Of a DNA stretch of 15,151 nt, positions 1-8,440 are shown in pieces; position 1 is the first letter of the stretch; every line of letters starts with the position of its first letter. The DNA comes from Podila epigama. Lineage: Eukaryota > Mortierellomycota > Mortierellomycetes > Mortierellales > Mortierellaceae. Made by a program: the position numbers and the translations under genes. The DNA lies in NCBI GenBank assembly GCA_015679605.1, contig JAAAVE010000671.1, forward strand, positions 1 through 15,151, given 5' to 3'. The notes below the pieces were generated by a model. It was not told where the DNA came from. It did no database searches and saw nothing but the letters and a program-made list of their open reading frames with translations.

Positions 1-329
1 TTTCTGCTGATGTGACGTCACAGGATAAGGCCTCAATCGCGCCACTTTCTTCTAGAACTGGTGGCTCATTCATTTTATAGAGTTTCAACGCGCCCAGAAG
101 GATGGGGTCCACGCAAGCGCAATAGGAAAAAAGAGAGATTCGCGACTTTTCATTACATTTCTTTTCTCTCACACAAATCCGCGTCTGTACAACTTTACAC
201 CAGCACTGCACCTGAAAGCAAAGAGAGAGAATCCAACCCGCTCGAAGCAAACCTGCCGACTGCCACCACATACACCTACACACGTACACTACTTATACAC
301 TCACACCCATACCCCTACCTACTATCAAC
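1..329 (+). promoter_or_regulatory. RPN5 promoter and 5' leader
   Basis: This is the sequence upstream of the RPN5 start codon. It contains a perfect 12-bp palindrome TGTGACGTCACA (11-22), which includes the ATF/CREB bZIP site TGACGTCA. It also has a minimal two-unit heat-shock element TTCTAGAA (50-57) and GGTGGCTCA (60-68), which matches 7 of 9 bases of the yeast proteasome element GGTGGCAAA. From about 255 to 329 the strand becomes C/A/T-rich and G-poor, as before the other genes here, which suggests transcribed leader. A 7-codon upstream ORF (102-125) would matter only if transcription starts above it. No sharp TATA box is visible. The site names come from known consensus sequences; their function here is inferred. 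Confidence 0.55.
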
Positions 330-2517
330 ATGGACGAGCCAATTCAAAAGATGGAGAAGGACTGCTCGGCTATTGTCGATGCCCAGTTCCCAGAGATTGA
401 TGCCCATGCCAAGGTATCGACTCGTTACAACATGAATGCCGTCATGGCAATGGAAAAAAATACGTCGACATAGCAACGAGCGGCTCTATTGACCAGTCTT
501 ATTTCTGTTGTCATTGTTTGAACGACCTTTTATCTTTCGTATTTGTAGAGTGGAGAACTGACCAAGGCGTTTGAGCAGCTGCTTGTGCTTGAAAAGCAGA
601 CACGTTCGGTAAACTTCATATTTGACATTCATCAGCGCTATCTAAGCATGTTTACTTGGACCCTAAAAAAAGTATTGAAATTAATGACTTTCACGTTTCT
701 TTTCTCTATTCCATTCCATGTTCTTTTCCTTCGGTTCATAGTCAGCGGATCTGGCATCGAGCACACGCGTGTTGAAGCGCTTTATCCAACTGGCGTTTGA
801 GGCCAATGACTGGAAGCAGATGCAGGAATACATTGTTCTTCTCTCAAAGAAGCATGGCCAGCTGAAGCAAGCCATCACACGCATGATCCAAGAATCCATG
901 GAGTGCCTTGAAAAGACGCCTGATATGAAGACAAAGCTGGAGCTGATTGATACTCTCAGAACTGTTACCGACGGAAAGGTTTGTTTTTAAATGTCTTCTT
1001 TTTTTTTTTTTTTCAGAATGGATCTACACACACCATTACGCAAGGCGAGTACGAATATTGATGAAATCGATTTACATTTTTCATTTCAATTTGTTTTTTC
1101 AGGTCTACCTTGAAGTTGAGCGTGCTCGTGTCACTCGCATCTTGGCCAAGATCAAGGAGGATGAAGGAAACGTGAATGAGGCTGCCGACATTATGCAGGA
1201 TTTGCAGGTAGAGTGATATTTCCTCTTTTGTCATTTTCTAATCCCTTCTATGTGATTATATTTTAGTTAATCATCACCCACTTTGTAACTAACTCTACCT
1301 GAATTGAACTTGTAGGTTGAAACCTTTGGATCAATGGAGAAGAGAGAAAAGACCGAGTTCATTCTTGAGCAGATGCGCCTCTGTCTCTTGAAGCGGGACT
1401 ATATCCGTGCCAATATCATTAGCAAAAAGATCAACATTCGCTACTTTAAGGAAAAGGAAGTCCAGGATCTCAAGCTGCGTTTCTATGATCTCATGATTGA
1501 ATACTCGCTTCACGAGAGCGAGTACTTGAATGTGTGCAAGCATTACCGTCAGATTTACGATACTCCCAACGTCAAAGAGGACCCAGCACAGGCCAAGAAG
1601 GTAAACGAGGAGAATCATGTCCAAGGGAGGCGAGGAGGGTTTTTGTCATATAGTGAGTTTTGTTAGCTAACCTTTTGTCCCTGTATCCTGTTCTATCTAG
1701 GCTGTTGAGAATGCCGTGTTGTTTGTGATTCTTGCTCCCTATGATAATGAGCAATCTGATCTAATCCACCGCGTTTATCAGGAGATGGAGGAAGTCGACA
1801 CGCCCTTGTACAGGTACGAGTTTGTCATTGATTAGACCTCTACTATTCTATTCCTTGATTTCTATCTGCAGTACCACGGATTTGGATATGGATTTGGATA
1901 TGGATATGAATAGCGCTGACACGTGTTCTATTGCCCTCCTTGGACATTTACATTAACATTAGGGATTTGTTGAAGTGCTTCATTACGACAGAATTGATGC
2001 GCTGGACTATGATTGAGCAGCTATATGGACCCACGCTCGGAAAGAACCCAGCACTGTCTGGAGGCGATGAGGCATCCAAGAAGCGATTGAAAGAGCTGCA
2101 CAGCCGTGTTGTCGAGCATGTAAGTGTTTGAACTGCGCTATTTTTCGTGTTTGCTTATCTTATTACGTGTCCGTCCTTTTTATACTTATATATACCTTGA
2201 ATTGTTTTTCTTTTTCGTAGAACATTCGTGTGATTGCCAAGTACTATACCTGCATTACGACAAAGCGTCTGTCGCAGTTGTTGGATTTGCCCGACAAGGA
2301 TTGTGAAGAGTTTTTGTCAAAGTTGGTGGTATCCAAGACGATCTATGCCAAGATTGACCGACCAGCAGGCATTGTGACTTTTGCCAAGGCCAAGCACCCC
2401 AATGAGGTGTTGAATGAATGGTCGCAGGATATTAATGCGCTATTGGGCTTGATCGAGAAGACGTGCCATTTGATTACCAAAGAAGAGATTATTCATAGCA
2501 TTACCAAGGTTATCTAA
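330..2517 (+). CDS. RPN5: 26S proteasome regulatory subunit Rpn5 (PSMD12 family), 8 exons
   Basis: Rpn5 is a structural PCI subunit of the 19S lid, which holds the deubiquitinase Rpn11 near the substrate entry port; in yeast Rpn5 also serves the COP9 signalosome. Exons: 330-413, 549-608, 742-978, 1103-1207, 1316-1600, 1701-1813, 1963-2119, 2221-2517. All introns are GT-AG and the joined frame is open for 445 codons, equal to yeast Rpn5 and near human PSMD12 (about 456). Family signatures are clear: [13 protein letters not shown] and [15 protein letters not shown] (exon 3), [15 protein letters not shown] (exon 4), [19 protein letters not shown] and [10 protein letters not shown] (exon 5), [15 protein letters not shown] (exon 6). 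Exon 8 (residues 348-445) carries the PCI winged helix ([18 protein letters not shown]). Residues 1-240 are helical repeats. Arg295 is split across the exon 6/7 junction. The start is fixed by the first ATG after the G-poor leader and by family length. Confidence 0.96.
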
Positions 2518-3089
2518 GATGGGTAGCCGGTTTTTAGCTCGTTAATTTTTTTTTTTTTACTGCAATGAAGGAAGGACCCTGACGAGTTCACTATCATATT
2601 TTTATAACTGATCCAGAGAGTGGCAAAACTAGGGGACTAGGGGAAGAGAAGTTTGGTGGAATAAGGTGATTGCAAGAGTATTCATCTGTCTACACTTGAT
2701 CCCTATCTATCCTTGCCACGTTCTTGTCAGAATCTTTGTGCTGTCCCTTTTTTTTGGGAAAGGGAAGAGTGGGGTGAGTGGGGGGAAAGATTTGACGCGG
2801 TCGTTGATTTCTAGGGCGAGCAAGAATATGGAATGTGCACAACATACTGTGATACATTCTACATTGTTACTATCATTGTTGCCATTGTCACCAGTGTCCC
2901 CAGTATCAAAGTAAGAAAAAAAAAAAGAAAAAAGAAAAAAGAAACGACAACACATTTTTTTCTTTTCTTTTCACATTTATGCCATTAAAAGGCTCACATA
3001 TCCTGTCTGTCTATCTGTCTTTTTCCAATTCTCATATACCGTCCAGTCCTTCACATCCTATTCCACACATCAAAAAAAAAAAAAAAAAA
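2518..3089 (+). promoter_or_regulatory. RPN5 3' region and promoter/leader of the secreted-protein gene
   Basis: No gene is seen in this 572-bp tandem spacer. A T-tract (about 2547-2559) follows the RPN5 stop, but there is no AATAAA close by. Bases 2632-2785 are G-rich on the plus strand and hold a canonical four-run G-quadruplex motif (2756-2785). Bases 2911-2943 are an A-rich tract (poly-A interrupted by G) and 2954-2971 a T-rich tract. Such poly(dA:dT) pairs commonly exclude nucleosomes at fungal promoters. From about 2975 the strand becomes a G-poor C/T/A leader ending in 18 A residues that abut the ATG at 3090. Confidence 0.5.
2756..2785 (+). other. Putative G-quadruplex motif
   Basis: Four G runs lie at 2756-2758, 2762-2764, 2771-2774 and 2780-2785, with loops of 3, 6 and 5 bases. 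This fits the classical pattern of four runs of at least three G with loops of 1-7. The first run also pairs with TCCC at 2744-2747 across a T-only loop, giving a small alternative hairpin. It lies about 240 bp after the RPN5 stop and about 305 bp before the next start codon. Folding is inferred from the pattern only. Confidence 0.6.
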
Positions 3090-5210
3090 ATGAGGCCAAA
3101 AAGGATTCTTGGATTGGCACTCGCGGCAGCGTTGAGTCCACTTTTTATACCATCAGGACTCTGTTTGCCTGTCCAGATCTCTGACTCTGGTACTGATACA
3201 GCGTCACTCGCCGCCATTGCTGGTCTACAGGATCATGACTCTTTCATCCGTTCACATGATACAACAATCGACGGGCAGCAACAACAACAACAACAGGAAC
3301 GAGGACGGCAAGGACTCAAAATAACAAAGACACGCAAGCAACTAGAAGGAGAAGAACGTAAAAAGAGACGGAAAAAGAAAAAGAAACAAGATGGTCCGTT
3401 TGGTCCACCGCCGAGACGACTAGCACCGTTTTCAGGACCTGTGTTTAGTCAACAGAGTATGGATGGGTTTGAGTTGAGTCCGGTGCAAGATCTATGGCAA
3501 CATCAACGAGTGTATTCGCTTGATTGGAAATTCAGTCCGGATTTTTATTCATCTGTGCAACAGCAGTTGAAAGGACATGGTGGTGGTGGCATCACGATGG
3601 ACATTATGCTTGTCCCACTGGATACTGCACGGACGATTGAACTCCTTCTGAGCCATGTGCCACTCGAGCGTTCAAATGCTCAGTTTCGAGTTGCAAAAGA
3701 GATTCCACCTGGTTGGTATCGTCTCCAGATTAACTTTTGGGATTCTGGAAGACCTAAACCAGACAATGACATCATCAACAACAATAGCGACAGCGACAGT
3801 ATCTACCCCAGCAACAAGCACAACAACCAAGATAATTCTAGTCCATCGAAAATAGTAAAGTCAGCATTGAATTTCTTTGGCCAGCGGATTGGTACAGGTA
3901 CCAGCAGCAGCAGTAGGAGTAACAGTGGTAGTAGCAATGACCACCATGATAGGAAGGAGCCATGGACGATGGAGACCTCGAACCTGGTTTATGGACCAGG
4001 ACAGCGAAAGCCATTGAGTTTAGACGCCATCGAGTTTTATTGGCCACAACAGATTGGAGTATGGCGTGGCAGCCGTGCCATTGAGGTGACAACCTTGGAT
4101 CCAGTGACGACCTCTGACAGTCTGAAGAACGATGTCAGCATGACTGAAGTCAACTCCAATATGGATACCGACACGAACAACAAGGAGGGGGGACCACAGG
4201 AGTATCCTGTTATCTCTGGCCAAGGTCCAAAAAGCCAGAGTCAGAGCCAGGACCATGTTATAATGAAAGCCCAGGATCAAGGCGTCAACAACCAACATCG
4301 ACTCTCTGCACCCATTTCGCATACTTGGCCTGCATATTTCAACCTACACGAGTATGAGCCACTCACAGAAGTCGCACAAAGGACAGTTGCCAAAAAGGAG
4401 GAAGAAGAAGAAGAGGAGGAGGTTAAGGAAGGAGAATTATTTGAAAAAGATAGTTTCCGGTACAAGGAGCAATTGGGCGCAGTCGCACATCGGAAAATGC
4501 CACCCGATTTCAGTCAGGATGAAATGGAGGATCTTTTAGAGGGGCTTGAAAAGTCATTGCCATATGCTAAAGAAGATCATGAGGTTTGGCAAGATGTTCA
4601 AGAGAAAGCAGAGAAGGTGTTGGAGATTTGGCGGGAGGAAGAAGGGAAGGATATGATGGTGAGTGAGGATGGAGATGGGATGGATGAGAATGAGGCCTAT
4701 GGAGTGGCACCCAAAGGCTTGACAGAGCTCGAGATTCGGATTGAGCATGGAAAGGATATTGCAGAACGGAATGCCATGGTGGATTGGCGCGCTAACCGTG
4801 ACCGAACAATTGTTTGGCGCGTCTCGGATGCTCTGGTGGAGGACCAAGCGTTATTTTCAATAGAGTTGATTCAGACTCTTGATTTGGTGGAATCCACACT
4901 GTCCTCGTCATCGTCTCTCCAGTCCTCGACAGGGACTCCGGAGCTGGATAGAGACCAGAACAAGATCGGGAAAAGACCAAAGTCGCTCGTGGCGAGTAGC
5001 CTACGTGAAGGGCGCGTGGCGCTGTTGACGGACAAGATCCCAGGGTCATGGGGGGCGATGGTGGTGCGGATTCCGGCGTGGGTGAAACCAGGAGTATACC
5101 AGGTGCGAGTGTCTGGGACAGGCCACCGCGGGGTGCGGTGGGTGGATGTGAGCCAGCCGTTTGCAGTGCAGTCTGATCCCTTCCTGTATCAATATCTCAC
5201 TGGTGAATAG
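3090..5210 (+). CDS. Secreted protein with putative Kre9/Knh1-like Ig-type domains (706 aa, single exon)
   Basis: The product is not a named family member; the domain call is by pattern only. Residues 1-25 form a signal peptide: basic MRPKR, a hydrophobic core LGLALAAALSPLF, and likely cleavage near SGLC. Next come poly-Gln (about 63-69) and a very basic stretch (about 88-100). A beta-rich segment at about 130-220 has the order hydrophobic strand, IMLVPLD, then PPGWYRLQINFW. A further segment at about 300-340 contains FYWPQQIGVWRGSRAIEV. A poly-Glu run lies near 436-444. A second beta-rich unit at about 545-700 contains TIVWRVSD, WGAMVVRIPAWVKPGVYQV and a closing PFAV. This strand order, W-x-V, and P-G-x-Y-x-V is typical of the Ser-Thr-rich/Kre9-Knh1 N-terminal Ig-like fold linked to beta-1,6-glucan and wall assembly. 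There is no C-terminal hydrophobic tail, so no GPI anchor is expected. An in-frame ATG at 2979 would bury the signal peptide, so 3090 is chosen. Confidence 0.8.
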   Translation: MRPKRILGLALAAALSPLFIPSGLCLPVQISDSGTDTASLAAIAGLQDHDSFIRSHDTTIDGQQQQQQQERGRQGLKITKTRKQLEGEERKKRRKKKKKQDGPFGPPPRRLAPFSGPVFSQQSMDGFELSPVQDLWQHQRVYSLDWKFSPDFYSSVQQQLKGHGGGGITMDIMLVPLDTARTIELLLSHVPLERSNAQFRVAKEIPPGWYRLQINFWDSGRPKPDNDIINNNSDSDSIYPSNKHNNQDNSSPSKIVKSALNFFGQRIGTGTSSSSRSNSGSSNDHHDRKEPWTMETSNLVYGPGQRKPLSLDAIEFYWPQQIGVWRGSRAIEVTTLDPVTTSDSLKNDVSMTEVNSNMDTDTNNKEGGPQEYPVISGQGPKSQSQSQDHVIMKAQDQGVNNQHRLSAPISHTWPAYFNLHEYEPLTEVAQRTVAKKEEEEEEEEVKEGELFEKDSFRYKEQLGAVAHRKMPPDFSQDEMEDLLEGLEKSLPYAKEDHEVWQDVQEKAEKVLEIWREEEGKDMMVSEDGDGMDENEAYGVAPKGLTELEIRIEHGKDIAERNAMVDWRANRDRTIVWRVSDALVEDQALFSIELIQTLDLVESTLSSSSSLQSSTGTPELDRDQNKIGKRPKSLVASSLREGRVALLTDKIPGSWGAMVVRIPAWVKPGVYQVRVSGTGHRGVRWVDVSQPFAVQSDPFLYQYLTGE

Positions 5211-5450
5211 TATAAAACGATGTTTATAATTTTATTCTTGAATGACACTCTCTTCTTTGTCATTGTTTTCATTGTATGTACGAAATGTTGGATTGATGTT
5301 TCTTGGCAGTGTGTAATTGAAGGATTGAAAAAAAAGTGGGCTGACGCTGACTGTCCCTGGCCTACATTTCTGTATGCAAAAAGATACAGACGATGGGTCC
5401 AAAGCAAAGCAAGTTGAGACTGCCCAGCAAAATAAAATAAAATAAATCAT
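5211..5450 (+). terminator. 3' UTR and polyadenylation region of the secreted-protein gene
   Basis: The stop codon at 5208-5210 is followed by AT-rich sequence. Three overlapping AATAAA hexamers occur at 5431-5446 (AATAAAATAAAATAAA), about 220 bp downstream. They are the strongest polyadenylation signals in the window. The exact cleavage site cannot be seen. Confidence 0.6.
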
Positions 5451-5779
5451 GCTTACTTGACTTTCAAGTGAGACATTTGCTCTCCGGTTTGGACGAATTT
5501 GGTAACGGGGGGAGAGGTCAGCAGAATTACCTTGTCGACCAATAGGAAAGCGCGAATGGGCCGCATCGGGATGCGAGTCTCGACACTTGTCTTTGTGTGT
5601 GTGTTTGTGTGAAAGTGTGTGGGGCCACTTTCTTTCTTATTTTTTTTTATTGCAAGTTTTAAATTGTTTGCTTGCTCTGCCTTTTCTTTTCTTCAATTAC
5701 ACACATTCACACAGAAACATACACATACAAAAACACATACACAAACACATACGCATACATATTATTTGCATACCTGATC
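5451..5779 (+). promoter_or_regulatory. Promoter-like region with CCAAT box and two dyads
   Basis: This 329-bp stretch has no gene. It is locally GC-rich and has a CCAAT box at 5539-5543, followed by CGCATC-GG-GATGCG (5562-5575), overlapping by two bases CGAG-T-CTCG (5574-5582). A GT-rich patch (5594-5624), T-runs and a G-poor ACACAT-rich leader (5697-5760) come next. The order (CCAAT, dyads, pyrimidine tract, CA-rich leader, ATG at 5780) resembles a complete plus-strand promoter and leader, and is the main reason to take the following small ORF seriously. Confidence 0.45.
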
Positions 5780-6031
5780 ATGACCATTCACGACAGTACT
5801 CACAGGAACGGCGCCACTTCACCAACCCACAAGAGTTGTCGGTCAAAGGCAAAGCAACGGATCTCGTCATCATCATCCACGTCGTCGACATTGCCTGATA
5901 TCGAGGATACCTTGCCAATTCATGGTGGTTCCTCCTCCTCGTCGTCGACCTGTTCAGGCCTATGTGAGAACTGTCAGAGCAAGGCCCGGTCATTAGAACA
6001 AGAACCAAAGGAACTTTCCATCACTGAATGA
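5780..6031 (+). CDS. Possible small Ser-rich hypothetical protein (83 aa)
   Basis: I do not recognise this product. The frame opens at an ATG directly after a G-poor ACACAT leader, the arrangement seen before the other genes, and closes with TGA. The product is hydrophilic, with a basic N-terminal half (KSCRSKAKQR), two Ser runs, and a CxxxCxxC cluster (CSGLCENC) near residues 61-68. No signal peptide or membrane segment is visible. The same frame is open upstream to 5672, but that part merely translates the leader repeats. Possible polyadenylation hexamers follow at 6337-6342 and 6355-6360. It could equally be a chance frame in a non-coding transcript, or the first exon of a gene whose later exons I cannot define. 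Confidence 0.35.
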   Translation: MTIHDSTHRNGATSPTHKSCRSKAKQRISSSSSTSSTLPDIEDTLPIHGGSSSSSSTCSGLCENCQSKARSLEQEPKELSITE

Positions 6032-6264
6032 TCCGGTGCTCCTTCTCAAGAATTGTTCTTTCTTTCAATTGCAGGAGTCCCCCCGGATCTTTTTCCTTTG
6101 TCAAAGAAGACGACTACCCCTGTGCAAACACACGCCTCGTTTATGTTTTCAAGGTCAACAAGCTTGCAATTCCCTCTAGTCTAGTGGAACAGAATCTCTA
6201 TTTATATACCAAGTTCTGTTTTGTTCATTCTATATGTCTGTTTTTATAAAAAAAAGTTGTCCAA

Positions 6265-6430
6265 GATGGGTTGAATGTATGATTGGATGTATGAATGGAT
6301 GCAAGTGTAAAATGGGTGAAATGCATGAATGGCATGAATAAATGGGATTAGATGAATAAATGGATTGGATTGGATGAGAGGATTGGATGTAAGAAAAGAT
6401 TAGATGCATAGTAGGAGGGATTGGGTGGGT
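6265..6430. repeat. Degenerate GGAT/GAAT/ATGG tetranucleotide array
   Basis: About 165 bp built from diverged units such as GGAT, TGAAT, ATGGAT and ATTGGA. Examples are the runs around 6282-6300 and 6360-6380 (GGATTGGATTGGATGAGAGG). Divergence suggests an old, decaying microsatellite. Two AATAAA hexamers lie inside it (6337-6342, 6355-6360). Confidence 0.7.
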
Positions 6431-6668
6431 GGGAACATTCATGATATGCATGATGGTGGTTTATTTGCAATAATTTTGAAGTTATCAGATGCATTTGGGC
6501 GTAGTCCCTTTTTTTTATTTCAGTCTAAAAAAAGTATTATTATGGGTTGGGTGTTGGATAAAAGCCAAACTACTTGGACGAGTCTTTTTTCGTGTTGCCA
6601 GTTATTCTTAATTGATGATCATTGTCAGGATGGATAGGATGTTTATGTGAAGTGTGTATGTAAGTGTG

Positions 6669-6701
6669 TGTGTAAAGTATGTGTAAAGTGTGTGTAAAGT
6701 G
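6669..6701 (+). repeat. 11-bp tandem repeat, three copies
   Basis: The unit TGTGTAAAGTR occurs at 6669-6679, 6680-6690 and 6691-6701 with only the last base varying. It sits in a wider GT-rich patch (about 6645-6702), just upstream of the likely KDM4 promoter. Confidence 0.8.
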
Positions 6702-6720
6702 TCCATGCATAGCCTAAGCA

Positions 6721-6790
6721 AAAAGATGATGACGATGATGACGCTGTTTTAACTTTTTAAATTGTCCCAAACGGGGCTTTGTATAAAGTA
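6721..6790 (+). promoter_or_regulatory. Probable core promoter of the KDM4 gene
   Basis: Two perfect 9-bp units GATGATGAC (6726-6734 and 6735-6743) place bZIP-type half-sites TGACG at 6731-6735 and 6740-6744. A TATA-like TATAAAG lies at 6782-6788. Directly after it, the strand switches to the G-depleted composition that continues to the KDM4 start codon, as expected if transcription begins just downstream. The initiation site is inferred; about 2.1 kb separates it from the ATG. Confidence 0.4.
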
Positions 6791-6893
6791 GGAAAATAAG
6801 AGGGTTTCACTCCACTCCGCTCCATCACTCCATCACGCATCATTCGCTCAGTGTCTTTTTCTGCTGTTTTTTTGTCACTGTCGTTCTGTTCTG

Positions 6894-6928
<35 letters not shown>
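6894..6928 (+). repeat. (CTGT)n microsatellite
   Basis: Uninterrupted TGTC/CTGT tetranucleotide run of about eight to nine copies in the KDM4 upstream region, followed shortly by a T-tract (about 6951-6961). Confidence 0.9.
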
Positions 6929-7443
6929 TCGCTCTCGTCAACGCCACGCTTTTTTTTTTTTGTTGTTATTGTTATTGTTGTTATTGTTGTTATTGCTCTT
7001 TCTTCTTCGCCGTCTTTCCTTCTTTTTTCTTTTACGACTACACGCCTACGACTACTCCAACGACTACTTCCACTTCCACCACTACAACCAATTCCACTAC
7101 TGCGACCAATATCATTGACATTCCTTCCTTGATTCTTCACCTTATTAACATCTCACTTCAACGTCTTTCGCATTCTTTTCTTTGACTTTACGACAACCAT
7201 TCCATACATACACACACACACCTTGATCCATAAAGATCACAAAGATCCATCCCTCTCACAAAGGACAATGTACGTCGTGACTCACAACCAAGCACACTCT
7301 TTCAATCTCTCATTGCAATCATACACACACACACATTTACACATTTACACCTACAAAGACACAAAGACACAAACACACTCGGCCTAGCCCTTTCCCAATG
7401 CTCTATGCTCGAACCTCTCCTTTGCCCGCACTTGACAGCTACA

Positions 7444-7467
7444 ACTCACTCACTCACTCACTCACTC
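7444..7467 (+). repeat. (ACTC)n microsatellite
   Basis: About six copies of ACTC/CACT in the KDM4 leader region. Confidence 0.85.
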
Positions 7468-7664
7468 TACCAAAAAAAAAGGAGACTAATAAAAGTGAAG
7501 GCATTGCACTCAACGGAAACACAAATCCCATCGTTACTCAGCCCAAGTTCATTATGGCTTTGTGTCATTCATTCATTCAATCTTTTTCAATCTCTTTGTA
7601 CCATTCATTCAATCACTTTTTAAACGTTCAGTGGTAACTCACCACTGGCATAGCATACACACAC

Positions 7665-7668
<4 letters not shown>

Positions 7669-7696
<28 letters not shown>
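7669..7696 (+). repeat. (AC)14 microsatellite
   Basis: Perfect AC dinucleotide run of 14 copies. A second AC run of about nine copies lies at 7922-7940, and a GT-rich run (two blocks split by one extra T) at 8291-8316. Confidence 0.95.
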
Positions 7697-8440
7697 CTGT
7701 GCGTTTGTTGAACTGCGGTAGACCCTTTTCACCTTGTGCTGCGAAATAATTCCTCCAAAGGACTATCGTTGGTCTGTTGCTCCTTTCCTTTCCAACCCAC
7801 CGAAGCAACATCAACACTCCATCGATACTCCATCGACACTCCACTCCATCGATATTCTCAATTCAAACACAGCACAAACACACCGACATCGTCTACACCA
7901 TATCGCACTTGCTCCAAACGAACACACACACACACACACATTACACACACATACTCCCACTCGTCAGACTTCACTTCACTCTCATCCGTCCCCCTCCCCC
8001 TCCTCATCTTCACTCCCCTTACTTTTTTTTCTTTTTCTCTTTTTACATCTATCCGTCTATCCCTCTGTCTGTCTATCCTGTTGTCTGTGAGTGAGTACCC
8101 TTTTTTTTTTCTTCTCTTTTCTTTCTGCCTCCACACCATTCATAGTAATACTCATCGAGCACACAGACAGTGTACATTGTGCACACACGCAGTGCACAGC
8201 ACGCTCATAACTCACATACTGCTCGAAATAGAACACATTATTATTCATTCATCCATTCACATCCAGGCCAACAATCTCTCGTTTCAACCAGTGTGTGTGT
8301 GTTTGTGTGTGTGTGTCTACTCTTCTTTCCTTCTAGTCCTTTCTTCGCTTTGCTTCATTTTCGCTCATCATTTCTTTGCACCTGCTCACATCTGCCACGT
8401 TTGTTTATTATCATTTCAACCACTTTTTTTTTATCTTATT

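Larger units (their letters stand above)
6032..6720. other. Non-coding spacer with degenerate repeats
   Basis: No supportable gene is seen. The start is probably the 3' UTR of the small ORF. The rest is low-complexity, dominated by GGAT/GAAT-type repeats and then by GT-rich tandem repeats. Short ORFs in all frames here have repeat-derived or random composition. Confidence 0.6.

Noticed and set aside
1872-1959. Extra coding exon inside RPN5 intron 6
   Set aside because: It ends in TAA, has no good donor, and the Rpn5 family sequence is continuous from LYR to DLLKCF without it.
2619-2627. AGTGGCAAA, an 8/9 match to the yeast proteasome element
   Set aside because: It lies downstream of RPN5, not in its promoter; a single near-match is expected by chance.
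2979-3089. Upstream in-frame ATG as the true start of the secreted-protein gene
   Set aside because: It would place 37 residues, including six Lys, before a well-formed signal peptide; the 3090 ATG fits secretion better. Kept as a finding because both starts are in frame.
5451-5600. Possible tRNA or other structured RNA in the GC-rich patch
   Set aside because: No acceptor stem, anticodon arm or T-loop motif could be assembled on either strand.
6028-6249. Second exon for the small Ser-rich ORF
   Set aside because: An acceptor-like TTGCAG lies at about 6070-6075, but the only frame-compatible donor (GTCATT near 5990) is poor, and the better GTGAGA donor creates an immediate stop.
6757-7140. 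127-codon minus-strand frame
   Set aside because: It is the reverse of the (CTGT)n and T-rich leader, giving TDRQ and Lys/Thr repeats; no domain and no promoter context.
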